DNA of 64,000 nt, from positions 3,472,001-3,536,000 of the forward strand of contig JAOVFP010000005.1 of assembly GCA_025738555.1 (NCBI GenBank), written 5' to 3'. Shown in pieces: positions 33,694 to 45,097 of the stretch (position 1 is the first letter of the stretch; each line of letters opens with the position of its first letter). This DNA is from Cyathus striatus. Taxonomy: Eukaryota > Basidiomycota > Agaricomycetes > Agaricales > Nidulariaceae. A model generated the notes under the pieces. That model was not told where the DNA came from. It was given only the letters and a program-made list of their open reading frames with translations, and did not search any database. Made by a program: the position numbers and the translations under genes.

Positions 33694-34664
33694 ATGGCTA
33701 GCACTACCGATACCGCACCACCTTCGAGCGCACCAGCACCTCCGGTAATCGCCAATAGGCCTCTCAAACCATCAGGTGAGTTCGTGTGCGTCGGTTGAAT
33801 CAACAAGAGCTAAAATGATCCCGCAGAGATCCCATCTGATGAAATTATCCTTGCTGAGGCCGAGAACATCCTTAAGTCTACTTCCACTTGGAAAGCAGGG
33901 AAGAAATTCTATGACCAAGTACAGACGTATAGTAAACCAAAGGGTCCCAGGGATGATGCGCCATGGCATCTGAGAGTCAGCGAGCATCCAGCCGATGAAG
34001 TTACTTTCGACCAAATGTGGGAAAAACTGGGCAAGGACAAGGCTAATAATGAAAAAGAGTGGGTGCAGTTCCCAGCAGATATCGCTGCGATTTTGAGACA
34101 GAATTATACTCAATGATACATTTATAGATATATTCACCAGATCAAGAAGGTGACTAAGGTAAAGGAGCTGTCGCCGACAGCGATCATCTGGACCATGTAT
34201 TATACATTCATGCCTCCAATATCACCTCGCGTGTTCACGGAACTGCAAGTTTGCATTCTTAGCGAGTCATCCCCACGGGTTGGGTTAGTAACAATCTGTT
34301 ACTTATTAAACATTAATCTCACTTCGCTGATTACGGTTCCGTACAGAACAATAATTTCGTTACCAGTTGACCTTTCTGAGGACGAAGAACTTGCTAAGCT
34401 CGAAGAGCAAGGCGTTCATGGACGTTATGCCAGTGTAGAGCGCATCACAGAGCTTGAAAATGGCAGTACCGAATGGCGTCTGGCCGTCACTAGCACTCCA
34501 GGAGGAAGCATCCCGTCCTTCTTGGCGGAAAGCTCGATGAGCAAGACGATTGCTCAGGTCTGCATGTTATCATTTATTCTGATATAACGCAGAGCGTCTA
34601 ATTGATGTTGATTTAGGATGTCCCGAGCTTCTTGAATTGGTACAAGGGCCTTCCTAAGGCTTAA
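33694..34664 (+). CDS. DUF3074 (START-like) protein, second of a tandem pair
   Basis: Five exons were traced: 33694-33775, 33827-34058, 34128-34283, 34347-34557 and 34617-34664, giving 242 residues. It starts MASTTDTAPPSSAPAPP and continues with STWKAGKKFYDQVQTYSKPK, PWHLRVSEHPADEVTFDQMW, PPISPRVFTELQ and YASVERITELENGSTEW. It ends with the conserved DVPSFLNWYKGL. All four intron positions and phases match the upstream paralogue. This copy looks like the better-preserved member of the pair: it has the usual N-terminal extension and an ordinary C-terminus. A hydrophobic-ligand-binding role is inferred from the fold only. Confidence 0.85.
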
Positions 34665-35275
34665 TTTATTCATAACGATTGTCGAGATGGTAACCTTGTG
34701 CCTTCTGGGTCGGCTGACACCAGAGGTACACCTATCCTTGATTGCGATTAAAGACTGTAATAATGGTACATGAGGAACAGAGTACACGTTGCTAAATCGT
34801 ACCTTTTTTATGATAGTCATAACAACCATCCCTTTTTATTGCATTGAAATCCGAGTTAGTCCAAGAAGTTGTGACAACAATGGCAGGTAGTAAAGACGAA
34901 GTACGCACAAGACATTGTAGGTCCATGTAGGTGTAATAGCTTCATCTCACTTGATCTCACCATATGCATGTCTTGTTCAGTATCATGTGGAGACATCTGT
35001 GATGCCCATTAACAGGTACCTGTAAAATTTCCATCAATTATCGAAGGGTATTACAGGCAAGAACGCCTGCAATCAATTACAATGACTTCTTCCGTCAGCT
35101 TGAATCAGAAAGAGTACTAGCTCACACTATAAGTATCTCAGTTTGTAAATCAACGACACGGTGTCAAAGCACCAACCATAATACATTGAAACAACTAATC
35201 CCTAGCGGAGCATACAAAGTTAACTTCCTCTTAGACAAATGGACTCGTACATCAATCTCGCGCTTTAGTCTCAAT
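34665..35275. other. Intergenic region between convergent genes
   Basis: This lies between the 3' ends of the DUF3074 and glutamine-synthetase-family genes. No coding or structural feature is seen. Confidence 0.5.
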
Positions 35276-37490
35276 TTACGCCAGCTCGAGATATCGCTCA
35301 ACTAGAACGTATATGTCAGTAATCTTAAATCGCAAACCTCATACCTGACAAATGTCAGAGCGAAACACACCTTCCCAATTCGTGACGGCCTCATTCCAAA
35401 TCTTCACTTCATGCTCCCTCGTACCACCAAAATGATCCACAAATACATCCCCAAACACCTCACGGGCAACACTATCAGAACGCATCATGCGAATTGTTGC
35501 AGCCTCTAACGATGTTGGCAAGATCTTAATCTATCATGCTAGATCAGTACCACGCCAATCACAAAAATAAACCTCCACTACCCACCTTTCCTGTCTTTCG
35601 ATCTTCAGGTGAGCACTGGCTAATTGGAGGACATGGTAACGACATCTTGTTCTTGATACCCCTTAGACCGAGAGCGAATATTGCGCTAATGGCAAAGTAG
35701 GGGTTCATATCCGCACCTGGGACACGCACTTCCATACGTGTCGCAGATGGGGGACATGAGGGGGGAGAAATTATCCTTATGGAGGCTGCGCGGGAGTCGT
35801 AACCGTACGTTACGGCGTTGGGCGCCCAGAATGCTTCTCCGCCAACGAGACGTTTGTATCCGTTGATCGTTGGAACGAGCTATGTGCATGACGTTAGTAA
35901 ACAAAATGATTGCGGGGGATTTTGACGGTACCATTGGCACGACTAAGATTAGAACCGTTTCAGCAAGATTTAGCGAGATGCGGAACGATCTGACTGACCA
36001 TCTGCAATACCATCCAACACTCCAGCAAGGAACCATTCTGCTTCTTTGCTGATAAACTTCGTATCTTCGTATGCCGCATCAGCACGACCTGTTGATAACT
36101 CTTGTTCGGAAACTGCAAAAATATTCTTGCCAATGCTATCTCTCAACGAAACATGCGTGTGCCTGTTAAAAGCGAACTTAGCAGTACACCTTGGCTAGAG
36201 ATGGACTTCATACCCACTGCATCCTGGAAGCTAAGCAATATCAGGAATCATTTCGAGGGATGTAATAAGAAAACATACGCTGCCCCACGGCTTCGCCATA
36301 AAGCTTGGAATAATTCCATACTGCATACCTATACTCTTTGCCATGTACTTGAAGAGAATCGCGTTGTCGGCCATTCTCAACGCAGAAGTGTACGCCAGCG
36401 CAGTCTCCAGAACGCCAGGTCCGGTCTCAGTGTCTAGCAGAGCACTTTCCATGACGATTCTCAGAGAGTGGCGAAACAGGGTGCTCACGATGTCCTTCTA
36501 TATTAACATCAAACTTCGCGCTTTCGTCAAAGAGTGCAAGGAAGTAATCGTTGTTTAACTGTGTGCGTAGCAAGGAGTACCCATGCACTATGAACAATAT
36601 TTCAGCAACAACGAAAAAAATATTCACGATGACAGGCATACTTCCAGGGGTGAGTGGTTGGAGGTTAGCGAAATTCTTATCTGCGACCGACTGTGCAGAC
36701 TCTGATGATTTAATTAAATGAGTGGGGGTGACGGATAGAATGTGAAGAACCTTTGAAATTGAAGTACTAAACAAAACCATCAGTCATATGTTACAAATGC
36801 TCACTCGATCACAGCATACCTCGTATTCCACACCAGCATAGCACTGACGTCCTATATTTTCAGCTTGTCCTGATATCGTTTTCAAAACACCTCGAGGGTC
36901 GACGGACAAAGGCTCCCTGGTGTCAGGATCAAGGAATGATACCAAGAAGAAAGGTACATTATTTTCCCAGGGAATTCGTCGATATGTTGAAAGATCAATA
37001 TATGCGATAATATCCCGATATCCATTTGCCTTGTTGGAGATAAGAAGTTCGCGCGAGTAGACCGTGTCGTGAATATCCCATCCACTTTGCAAGAGTTCAG
37101 AGCGACGAGGAGCACTGAATAAATTATACTTACAAAATAACACTGCAGAATCCAAATCCATCCGAAGATGCGGCACTCAAAAACTTCTCCTTCGACTGCG
37201 ATAATCAATACTTATAATCAGAAATCCAAATGCGAACAAAATCGTTACACTACCATAAATTTGCCGCGAAGGATACCATCCACTGTGTCGTGCACATATC
37301 AGTGCTGTATAAATCACAAGATGGCTAGTATAAGTATACCGTCAATACCTAACGGTGTTAAGAAAGCTAAGCACAACGGATACCTAAGGAAGTATTTCAA
37401 GAACGTACCGGCCACCTTGACTTTAATGTCATCTTTGAGAAAATCCTCCAGTTGCTGTAGAGTGTGCGGTGCTCGAGAAGTTGCAGACAT
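35276..37490 (-). CDS. Glutamine synthetase-family enzyme (GS-I-like, FluG/lengsin type)
   Basis: A multi-exon gene from ATG at 37490 (MSATSRAPHTLQQLEDFLKD) to TAA at 35276. Blocks in order: VDGILRGKFM, FGWDIHDTVY, AGVEYE (metal ligands), HTETGPGVLETAL, GCSGHTHVSL (metal-binding His), NGYKRLVGGEAFWAPNAVTY, then ATRMEVRVPGADMNPYFAIS. The last two hold the ATP- and glutamate-binding residues of the GS catalytic domain. The protein belongs to the gamma-glutamyl ligase branch in fungi rather than the octameric eukaryotic GS-II, so the acceptor may not be ammonia. A 17-nt exon at 36214-36230 supplies LPGCSG between two ordinary introns; without it the metal-site motif is lost. The C-terminus is ERYLELA. 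Confidence 0.85.
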
Positions 37491-37888
37491 TGTTGGAGCT
37501 TGGAATTTTTCAGTTGGATAGCAAAGATAAGTATGTTTGCGATAAAGAGAGGCAGGGTGGTTGGATGGTTGGAAGCGAGGCAAGCATGATCCAAACCCAT
37601 ATGATGAAGTCATTCTTTGATGATCGAGATTTACATAATATTCAATGGGCGCTAATTCAAGCGCCCAGCTCTGAAATGCTCCAACTCGAATACATATACT
37701 GAGACTTTTGGTTTTTACAGTTATCGGATAGGGAAGGGTATAAATCTTTGTTGTACTGCTTTAGTAGTGAAATAGTGTACATAAACCGCAAAACAATGGA
37801 TAATGGACAATATCTTATAGTGACATCATAAGTTTAAGCTGTAAGTATGGTTATTTCAACGAATCGCTAGGACATACCTGCATACAAT

Positions 37889-38628
37889 TCATGTCCCATC
37901 TCCTCGTCGGACACGATTAAACTTCGACAGCATCTCTCTCAAATACTCTGTATGCTTTCTTCTCAGATCTGCTTCCTGCAGCTTTCCCCTTCCACTCCAT
38001 GTTCTACGTTCAGCCTCGGGTCCATAAATGACAGTGTAATCGTCAAAATGTTCATCCTCAGTCGGAACAACTAAGCAGGCGGCTCCTATTACACAGTAAG
38101 AACCCATTCGTACTGTGTGATGTACTCGTGAGCGCGTTGAGAACGTGTTACAGCTTCCGATGGTTGGGCATTCGACGCCTGTAAATGGCTTTAGTAATTA
38201 AACGTATTTGAGATAAAGAATACACTCACGACAGCCAATTTCAAATAAGTTGTCATCACCTATTCGCATCACTTCTTTCCTCCTAATGGCATTAAGTATC
38301 GTTATATCAATGGAGAGCGGCACCCTCACCGGTTCACGATGATAGTACCTTCTTCGATAATGCATCCTGTACCTATAACAATTGGACCAGCAATAGCAAA
38401 TATTGTGGCTTTTGGATGAACAATGGTTCCTAATGAGCCGAAGTGAGCGAGAAACCAAGGTCTCAAGTAGCGCATCGTGTACCTGCACCAATAGTGATGT
38501 CTCCTTTCAACTCCACATCTTGACAGACAATAGCCTTCGAGTGTATCGTGAATTTATCACGTCTATAAAAACATAAATCAGATTAGCTCATACATAATAT
38601 CGAGAATAGATCAACACATTGGAGGCAT
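37889..38628 (-). CDS. Dynactin subunit 6 (p27)
   Basis: The gene reads from a short first exon at 38618-38628 (MPP, then a codon split by the intron) to TGA at 37889. The middle is a left-handed beta helix of hexapeptide repeats: IHSKAIVCQDVELKGDITIG, GTIVHPKATIFAIAGPIVIG, GCIIEEGTIIVN and MGSYCVIGAACLVVP. It ends in DYTVIYGPEAERRTWSG plus a helical, basic tail (HTEYLREMLSKFNRV). This matches dynactin p27, which pairs with p25 in the pointed-end complex that caps dynactin and helps choose cargo. Its start codon is less than 200 bp from the likely start of the divergent downstream gene. Confidence 0.9.
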
Positions 38629-38810
38629 TCGTATTGAATGTATATGAAGAGTAGAACGCTGGTGGCAGCAATGACTCCGAGCAGCCTGAGCAAGTTTACT
38701 TTTGCTTGGCAAGAGCCTCGAGTACACGCGAGTAAACGCCTAACCTCCGAAAGTTCGTCCACCCGCGTTTCTTCGCTCAACCAATATATCTGTCCTACTT
38801 TCCCGAAGGA

Positions 38811-39636
38811 ATGCGGGAATCTACAGCAACAGTTGTCCAAGGAACATGTGCCGCATGCAAGTCCGTCTTCTACAAAGCACCTCGGAATACCTGAGCGTTG
38901 TTAACCTTCGCACTTTTCTTTTAGCTGCTGCAAGTGCATTTGTGACCGGATTGTATGGTATCATTAAAGGCCAGCCAATGTACCCTTGGTTAGCAATTGC
39001 AGCTGCTGTAAATACAGGCATTACCGCTGGTACATTCTTCGGTATGTGTCCGATCCATTTCTCCAGCGTTCCCAGCTAACGGAAATCAGGGCTTCGTGAA
39101 TACGTAGTTGCCCCCCTGCTTGTACAAACAGTCCCTGGAGTACAGTATGCGCGACGTAGACGAAAGCTTGGACTTGAGCCTGAAACCGAGGAATTGCCTC
39201 CACTTTCGCGGTCGGAATTGCGGACAGAAAAGTTGCTAGATAGCGGATTAAGCGGTCTTACGACGGGTAGTTTGCTACAAGTGTTGAGAAGTATGTACCT
39301 TATACCTGCTTTAATCACATCTTTCATAGACGACGATATCTGTCAGATAACATTAAAGCCGCCCCGAGAACTGCACTGACTGGTATGGCTGTCTGTACCG
39401 TCTTGCAGTACGGATACAACGAATTTAGCACGATGGGCTCAAAACAAGTACCAGCGACCCCTTCAGAATCGTCCAGTGCATTTGGAAGGTCATTTCTTGC
39501 GGTATTTGGAATACATAGGATGAACGACGAAGAACATATTTTGAAATTGAAAAGAATGCGTGACAAACATCTCCTACGTATATCGGAACTAGAGAAGCAG
39601 ATAAAGGACGATAAAAGTAGATCCAACGACACATAG
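38811..39636 (+). CDS. Small fungal membrane protein, possibly Tim17/22/23-like; N-terminus unresolved
   Basis: Two downstream exons are clear: 39090-39290 and 39347-39636. They follow an exon ending at 39041. The hydrophobic part (AFVTGLYGIIKGQPMYPWLA, then AAAVNTGITAGTFF and GLREYVVAPLLVQTVPG) has the small-residue, glycine-rich helices of Tim17-like inner-membrane proteins. The C-terminus is a charged coiled coil (ILKLKRMRDKHLLRISELEK). The start is a problem: from ATG at 38811 the frame MRESTATVVQGTCAACKSVF fits what I recall of homologues, but it reaches a stop and is one base out of phase with AAASAFVTG. Either a 77-nt intron (38848-38924) removes that segment, or a base is missing. Family assignment is tentative. 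Confidence 0.6.
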
Positions 39637-39674
39637 ACAGTCACCAGATAAAGCATAGTAGTTTTATAATATAC

Positions 39675-41097
39675 CTAATCATGTTCCTCGATACTTGACA
39701 GGGTTGCACCTCCTACCGGTTTCGGTTCGTCTCGCTCCCAAATCTCAATCACACCTTTTCCATCCCTTGCGAAACCACCGATAATTATCTTTTTGTTTTC
39801 TACAACAATGGCGTTAACCTTTTCAATGCCTGTGCTTTCCATTTGCCATAACTGCTTTAACATGACACTTCCTGCCTTCGCGTCGTAATCAATGTCATAC
39901 TCGGACATCACGCCCATCAGAGTACATGTTATGATTGTCCTAGGATCCACGAACGCTCTAGCGGAGAAATTGTTTAGTGCGACTCTTAAGATAAACTAAA
40001 CGACGTACACAGCGACAATTGGACCTTCAGCGACTTTCAGGAATAAAATTTCATCTGCCTTGAATCCGTCCCACTTCTTGGACTTCTTTTTCAATGAAGT
40101 TTTCTCTCCTCCAAAGCCAAGGAATAGGCGGCCGTCAGCAGTTCCTGCTCCCAGGACACCCGTTGATGATACTGCCATAGACATCACGAACGGTGGCGAA
40201 AGCGCTATCTCTCCTACAGCTATGAAAGATTCTTAATTGCCCATGAATATACAACATAAGTCATTTGAGGGTATTACAACATACGCATGACATGCTTCGC
40301 AATATGGGTACCTTGCCGGTAGTCGAAATAAAGGAGAGCGTTGTCGTAACCTCCGCTAACCAAATCGTGTGGTCTCCCAGGTATGAATTTGACAGAACCG
40401 CAGACCTAATGATAATCGTCAGATGAAGAAGAGGACATGCAAGTTATGTGCACACGTTATCATGCTTGTCCTTCATTTTTATAACCTCGTTATTCGATAG
40501 ATCTATCACACCTACAATTCCTGAATCCATGGTAAAGGCAAGATGGTCTTTATCGGAATTTAATGAAAGCTTGCTAAGCCAATTCAGCTCTCCTTTTATC
40601 ATTTCAGGTATTTATATATACCTCGTTAAGAGTGTCCTCCTCAGTACCCCCCAAGTCGATACTTGTGATCGCGTCGTCTAGTGTTTGTATCATTTTCGGT
40701 GATTCCATCTGAAATCGAAGAACCTGAACAACGACAGTTACAGTAAGGACACCTTGAAATAGATATGCCTCGACGCACCCGATTTCCACTTGCTATCCAC
40801 GCGTCTCGTAGTTCTGAGCCGGCACGTTTGACGCACACGATTGACGATACTTCGGCTTCCAGTCCTCTAACGCTTTTTTAACTTTCAATGTTGACAGATC
40901 ATATACTCGCAACGATCCATCATCTACATCGTTTAAATCGATTAGAATTTTACAGTTGATATTAAAGCTTTATAATCACCTGAGCCTACGAATAGTTGAT
41001 TTGTATGTCCAAAGGCGAGTGAAGAAACATGTGCTGGAGTTTTCAGGGTTTGGAATAAAATAACAGAGTTGTTGCTGCTTGGTTCGGTCTGGGACAT
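39675..41097 (-). CDS. WD40-repeat protein, WDR53-like (one-base frameshift)
   Basis: Minus-strand gene from ATG at 41097 (MSQTEPSSNNSVILFQTLKT) to a stop at 39675, with several short introns. WD-type repeats are visible: HVSSLAFGHTNQLFVGS, DDGSLRVYDLSTLKV, LVSGGYDNALLYFDYRQG, PFVMSMAVSSTGVLGAGTAD and AFVDPRTIITCTLMG, ending EIWERDEPKPVGGAT. The layout resembles WDR53, a small seven-bladed propeller found as a DDB1-cullin 4 substrate receptor in animals. The frame must shift after LSTLKV-K: restoring a seventh base to the T6 run at 40874-40879 (plus strand) continues into LEAEVSSIVCVKR. A sequencing indel is likely. Confidence 0.7.
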
Positions 41098-41221
41098 TTT
41101 ATGGTGCCTATGTCGTTCGTAAATGTTTTAGAATGAATTTTCAGAGATAAAGTGCACAAGATAGTGGACGGTCGGGGGGATGGCATGGTAGCAAATTTAG
41201 ATTGAACGCGAGTTTTAAGAA

Positions 41222-41227
41222 CACGTG
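41222..41227. promoter_or_regulatory. CACGTG E-box upstream of the WD40 gene
   Basis: A CACGTG core (context AACACGTGATCG) lies 125 bp upstream of the ATG at 41097, read on the minus strand. A regulatory role is inference. Confidence 0.25.
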
Positions 41228-41526
41228 ATCGTCGATCAATATTTGTTTCTACCTCGGAAAGAAGAAACGTCGACTTAAAAACTTGAAAGGATGTGTGAGG
41301 TGCTGCTAGTACTGAAGTACGGAATACTAATGGTTAATACACAATTATACAGTTCTTTGGGCCGACCCAAATTCCAACAAGAATTATCCTTGTCACCGCT
41401 CGCTGTTGCAATGATATTTTTTCAAATCCAGCACTGTCATGAACATATGATTGTATACGAGTAAGACCAAAATTCCATGGTTGCACTGTGGCGCAACAGG
41501 ATGTCCAAATATATCGGTGGTAAGTA

Positions 41527-44500
41527 CTACAGAGTATCGCGAACAAAGCTTAGGGTACCCAAGGATGACGAAATTAACTCAAGCACCCGACGGCTTTCTT
41601 TCTTCTGAACTACCAATAACTTATCCATATCTCCCTGCAGCTCTATATTTGCTGTAATAATATCACCGTGCATCCGAATGAAAACACTCTGGAACGCTTG
41701 GACTGCCTCAAAATCCCGGTGCGATAGCAACCTTTGAGTCAAAGCATTGATGAATGCGCGGAGATCGTCTATCGAATTTAAAGTTCGTAGCTCCAAGTCA
41801 AGTGCAGCTGGGGAGAGTGTCTTCGCAAAGTTGAAGAAGCTCTCGTCTAGGTAAGCACTGTGTTAGTAACCATGTAACATATAAAAGAGGTAAGTTCTAC
41901 AATTGCCGGATTCTTTCTCGGCAAGAAGCTTTTTATGGAAGACGCTACTAGCACGAGATGTAGCTTTGTCAAGACGGCGTGCTTTATTGGCGTCGTTCTC
42001 CTTTTCTGCTACATCAAACCGCATCTCTACTCCGGGTAAGGTTGGAATGAAGAATGGAGCTTTTTCAGGAACTTTAGGTGGCTCTTTGGGCTTATTACGT
42101 TGCTGTTAGGCTCGATGTAAGTAAAGTCAACAAACAAAAGTGGCATGCTACCTACCTGAATAACTTCCAAGTTCAACAACGTCTGCCACCTGGCGCGGGG
42201 AAGAAGTGTGAGCGTTATGAGGTCTCCATCCAATTGCGGAGGCGTGGAGAATACGTCTTCAGGAGCTTCGTTCACTGTTAATGCTTCCAGCCCTTCCATT
42301 GCTAGAAACAGATTAGAAGATGTATTTCATACGAAGTCCAAAAGTTACCTTCATCCTCAGCAATACCTTGTACAGAAGGAAGGCTCACTTCCGCGAGGTC
42401 CGCGTCGGTAATGCTCTGAAATGATACTTCTGCATATTGTGCCCGATTTGCCCTACGGAGTATTAGCACATATTTGAAGAAGGCATTTAAGATAACATAC
42501 CACAGGAACACTCCGACGCTATCAACGTGAGAGGTGGCCAGAAAGTCGTTTGTAGGAGAGAAACTTATACTAATAGCTACACTCGGAACCCGGAAGGCAT
42601 CAATTAAACGTCCGGTAGGCACGTCGAACGTCCGGATAATGGAGTCGAGAGAGCTGGCAATCAGCCATCGTGAATCAGGCGAGAACGTCTAGTCCAAAGA
42701 TGAGTTTTAAGGCAGTAACCAAGGAACGAACATGCACGAACAATGTCCAGAATGCGGCCAGAAAATCCACTGAGTTCTCTGACAATCTTTCTTGTCTCCA
42801 CATCCACAACTCGAACAACCATATCGTCAGAAACAACTGCCAACAGCCCGCTGTCTCGGTGCAGTAATATTGAGATCGCGGTCGACGGCAAAATTAGGGT
42901 ATGTTCCAATTGAGCGGTTTGGAAATCAAAGAACTATAACTTGGTTAAACGCTTACAAGACCGCTAGAAACACAATGCCTACATTGATGGTCCCATCAAA
43001 AGTACTGGCTATCAATACTCGATTTAAGGAATCTGTGGCAATCCCGGTAATCGACCTTTCAGATCGTTTTTTGCTTGCGCTATGGAGCCTGGCCACTGTC
43101 TCAGGAGGACATGGTCCGACATCGAAACTCCTTCGCTTGATACCAGATTGCATGTTCCACATGTTTATCTGCCCCGTAGATGATCCAGCAATGCAGAAAT
43201 TTCCGCATGCGGTCACACAAACCGACTGGATGTTATGTTATAGCGACGATCCCTGCATGAAGAAATGATCACATACCTTCACCGAGCCAACCGGACCTCT
43301 TTCCTTCCCCTTTCCCTTATCTGAAAACGCTAAGCTATGTTTCCCAAGTTTCTTGCCTAACATCGTCCAAGTACGAGCGAAAGTTTCGTCAGTATGAGCA
43401 GTAACAATGTCGTCCCAATCCTTGGTACGTGTCGTAGAATATGCAATTGCGGTAATAGGAGGGAACTTCAAGGAAACTATAGGAATCGATAGCGTGGTAG
43501 CTTTCTTAGCAAGCGAACCTATACTCGAATGTCAGAGTAATCCATTCCACCCATACGGGGCATGTACCTTGTGATAACTCAAACGAACGAGAATCGCGCA
43601 CAACAGAGGTGTAACGCAAACTTCGGTCTCTCGATGCAGTTAAGAGCTGCTTTCCGTCATCACCATAATACCTGATAAGATGTGGAGGTGCGTTGTGACC
43701 CGCTCGGAATTTAAGAAGACGAGGCGCAGACGTCGGTGAATCAAATAGCCATTGCTGCAATACGATGGTAAGTCAACGGCGCAAACTCCCATTGTACGGT
43801 AATTAATAAACGTACCTTGACACTGTTGTCCTCTCCAGATGTCACGAGAACGGGTTGTCCAGGAATCCATTCAGCTGCTGTAACAGCAGCGTCGTGGGCT
43901 CCTCGAATCATATGCAGCAATCTCCCACCAGAGTTGAGGTCCCATATTGCGATGTTTCCGGAAGAAGAGGCGGAAGCAAGGATGGGATGACCATCTATAT
44001 CAAGTTAGATATCACGAATGGATAGTTACTTCCGTAACTTACCATTACGGAAGCCGAGTGCCCTGATGCTACCACCCTCCATGAACATTCTCATGAGTCT
44101 CTCGTCTGCACGGACATCATACACGGAGATTTCGCCAGAGCTAAAGCCAACTCCCACGACGTCGATCGCAGGAGACTGAACAAGAGCAGTGATAGCGGAC
44201 TGCGACTCTTTCGAGGACGACTCTGGGGTGGATGATAGTCTTGATGCGGAGAACTTGTGAATACATGTCCTAGAGCAGAGTTTACTTCGGGGGTGAGATG
44301 GTAGAGAAATTTTCACCATACTGTGTCTGAATGTTCCATAATTCCATGTCACCTTCGGTACTGGCTACTAGAACTTTGTTGAGGTATGTCGATGGATGTA
44401 AGATAGATGTCGCGGTGAAACCGTGCTCAAACTGAATACTTGCATCAAGTGCTGCGTTCATTAGTATGTGCAGCTCAACAAATAACATGATGTCACGTAC

Positions 44501-45097
44501 TTCCGTCTGCTGTATTCCACAGTAGCATACGATCTCCGTCCTCTGTCAAAGCCAAAATTTGCGATCCAAATATTGTTATAAAAGCCAGGTTTTTATCGAG
44601 TGGGTTTGTAGTTCGCAGAACCTATACAAATTAAGTTGTACGTATCATATGAGACGATGAAGAACACCTATTACCTCCTTCCCTCGAAGGTACTTTATTG
44701 TATGTGGACCCGCGGAAGCCCATACGGCATCTCCGTCCATAGTAAGGCTTGAAATTTGTGCTGGCGCATCGGGTCCTGAGGCGCTGGAAATTTGTAACAT
44801 TCACGATATCATAATCACCAATATCTTACCGACGAATAGAAGTGTCATTTTCCCTCCTTCCCATAATGACCATGATCTACCTAAACACGTTAAAATATGA
44901 ACGCGAGGTCCATCAGTAGAGCCCTTATACGATCGAGTTTGAAGAACGAATGGGACATGGTTTGTGATGAGTCCAAGTGCACGGAAGGGAACGAATAAAC
45001 GCGGTTCACTTGGGCGTTTTGCGACTTTTGAGGCATCCTGGCGAAGACGTTTGCGAGGAGGGCCGTGGATATCATCAGCGGGTACGGTAGCGGGCAT
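41527..45097 (-). CDS. UTP21: UTP21/WDR36, U3 snoRNP (SSU processome) WD40 protein
   Basis: Minus-strand gene with many short introns, from ATG at 45097 (MPATVPADDIHGPPRKRLRQ) to TAG at 41527. The N-terminal region RLFVPFRALGLITNHVPFVL is the standard start of Utp21. Repeated WD segments follow (for example HASTYLNKVLVASTEGDMELW, cut here only as a pointer, and VLIASTFDGTINVG). The protein ends in the Utp21-specific helical domain (IDDLRAFINALTQRLLSHRD, then FEAVQAFQSVFIRMHGD). Utp21 is part of UTP-B, which assembles early on the 5' ETS of pre-rRNA in the nucleolus. I did not trace every exon, so internal frame integrity is unchecked. Confidence 0.88.
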
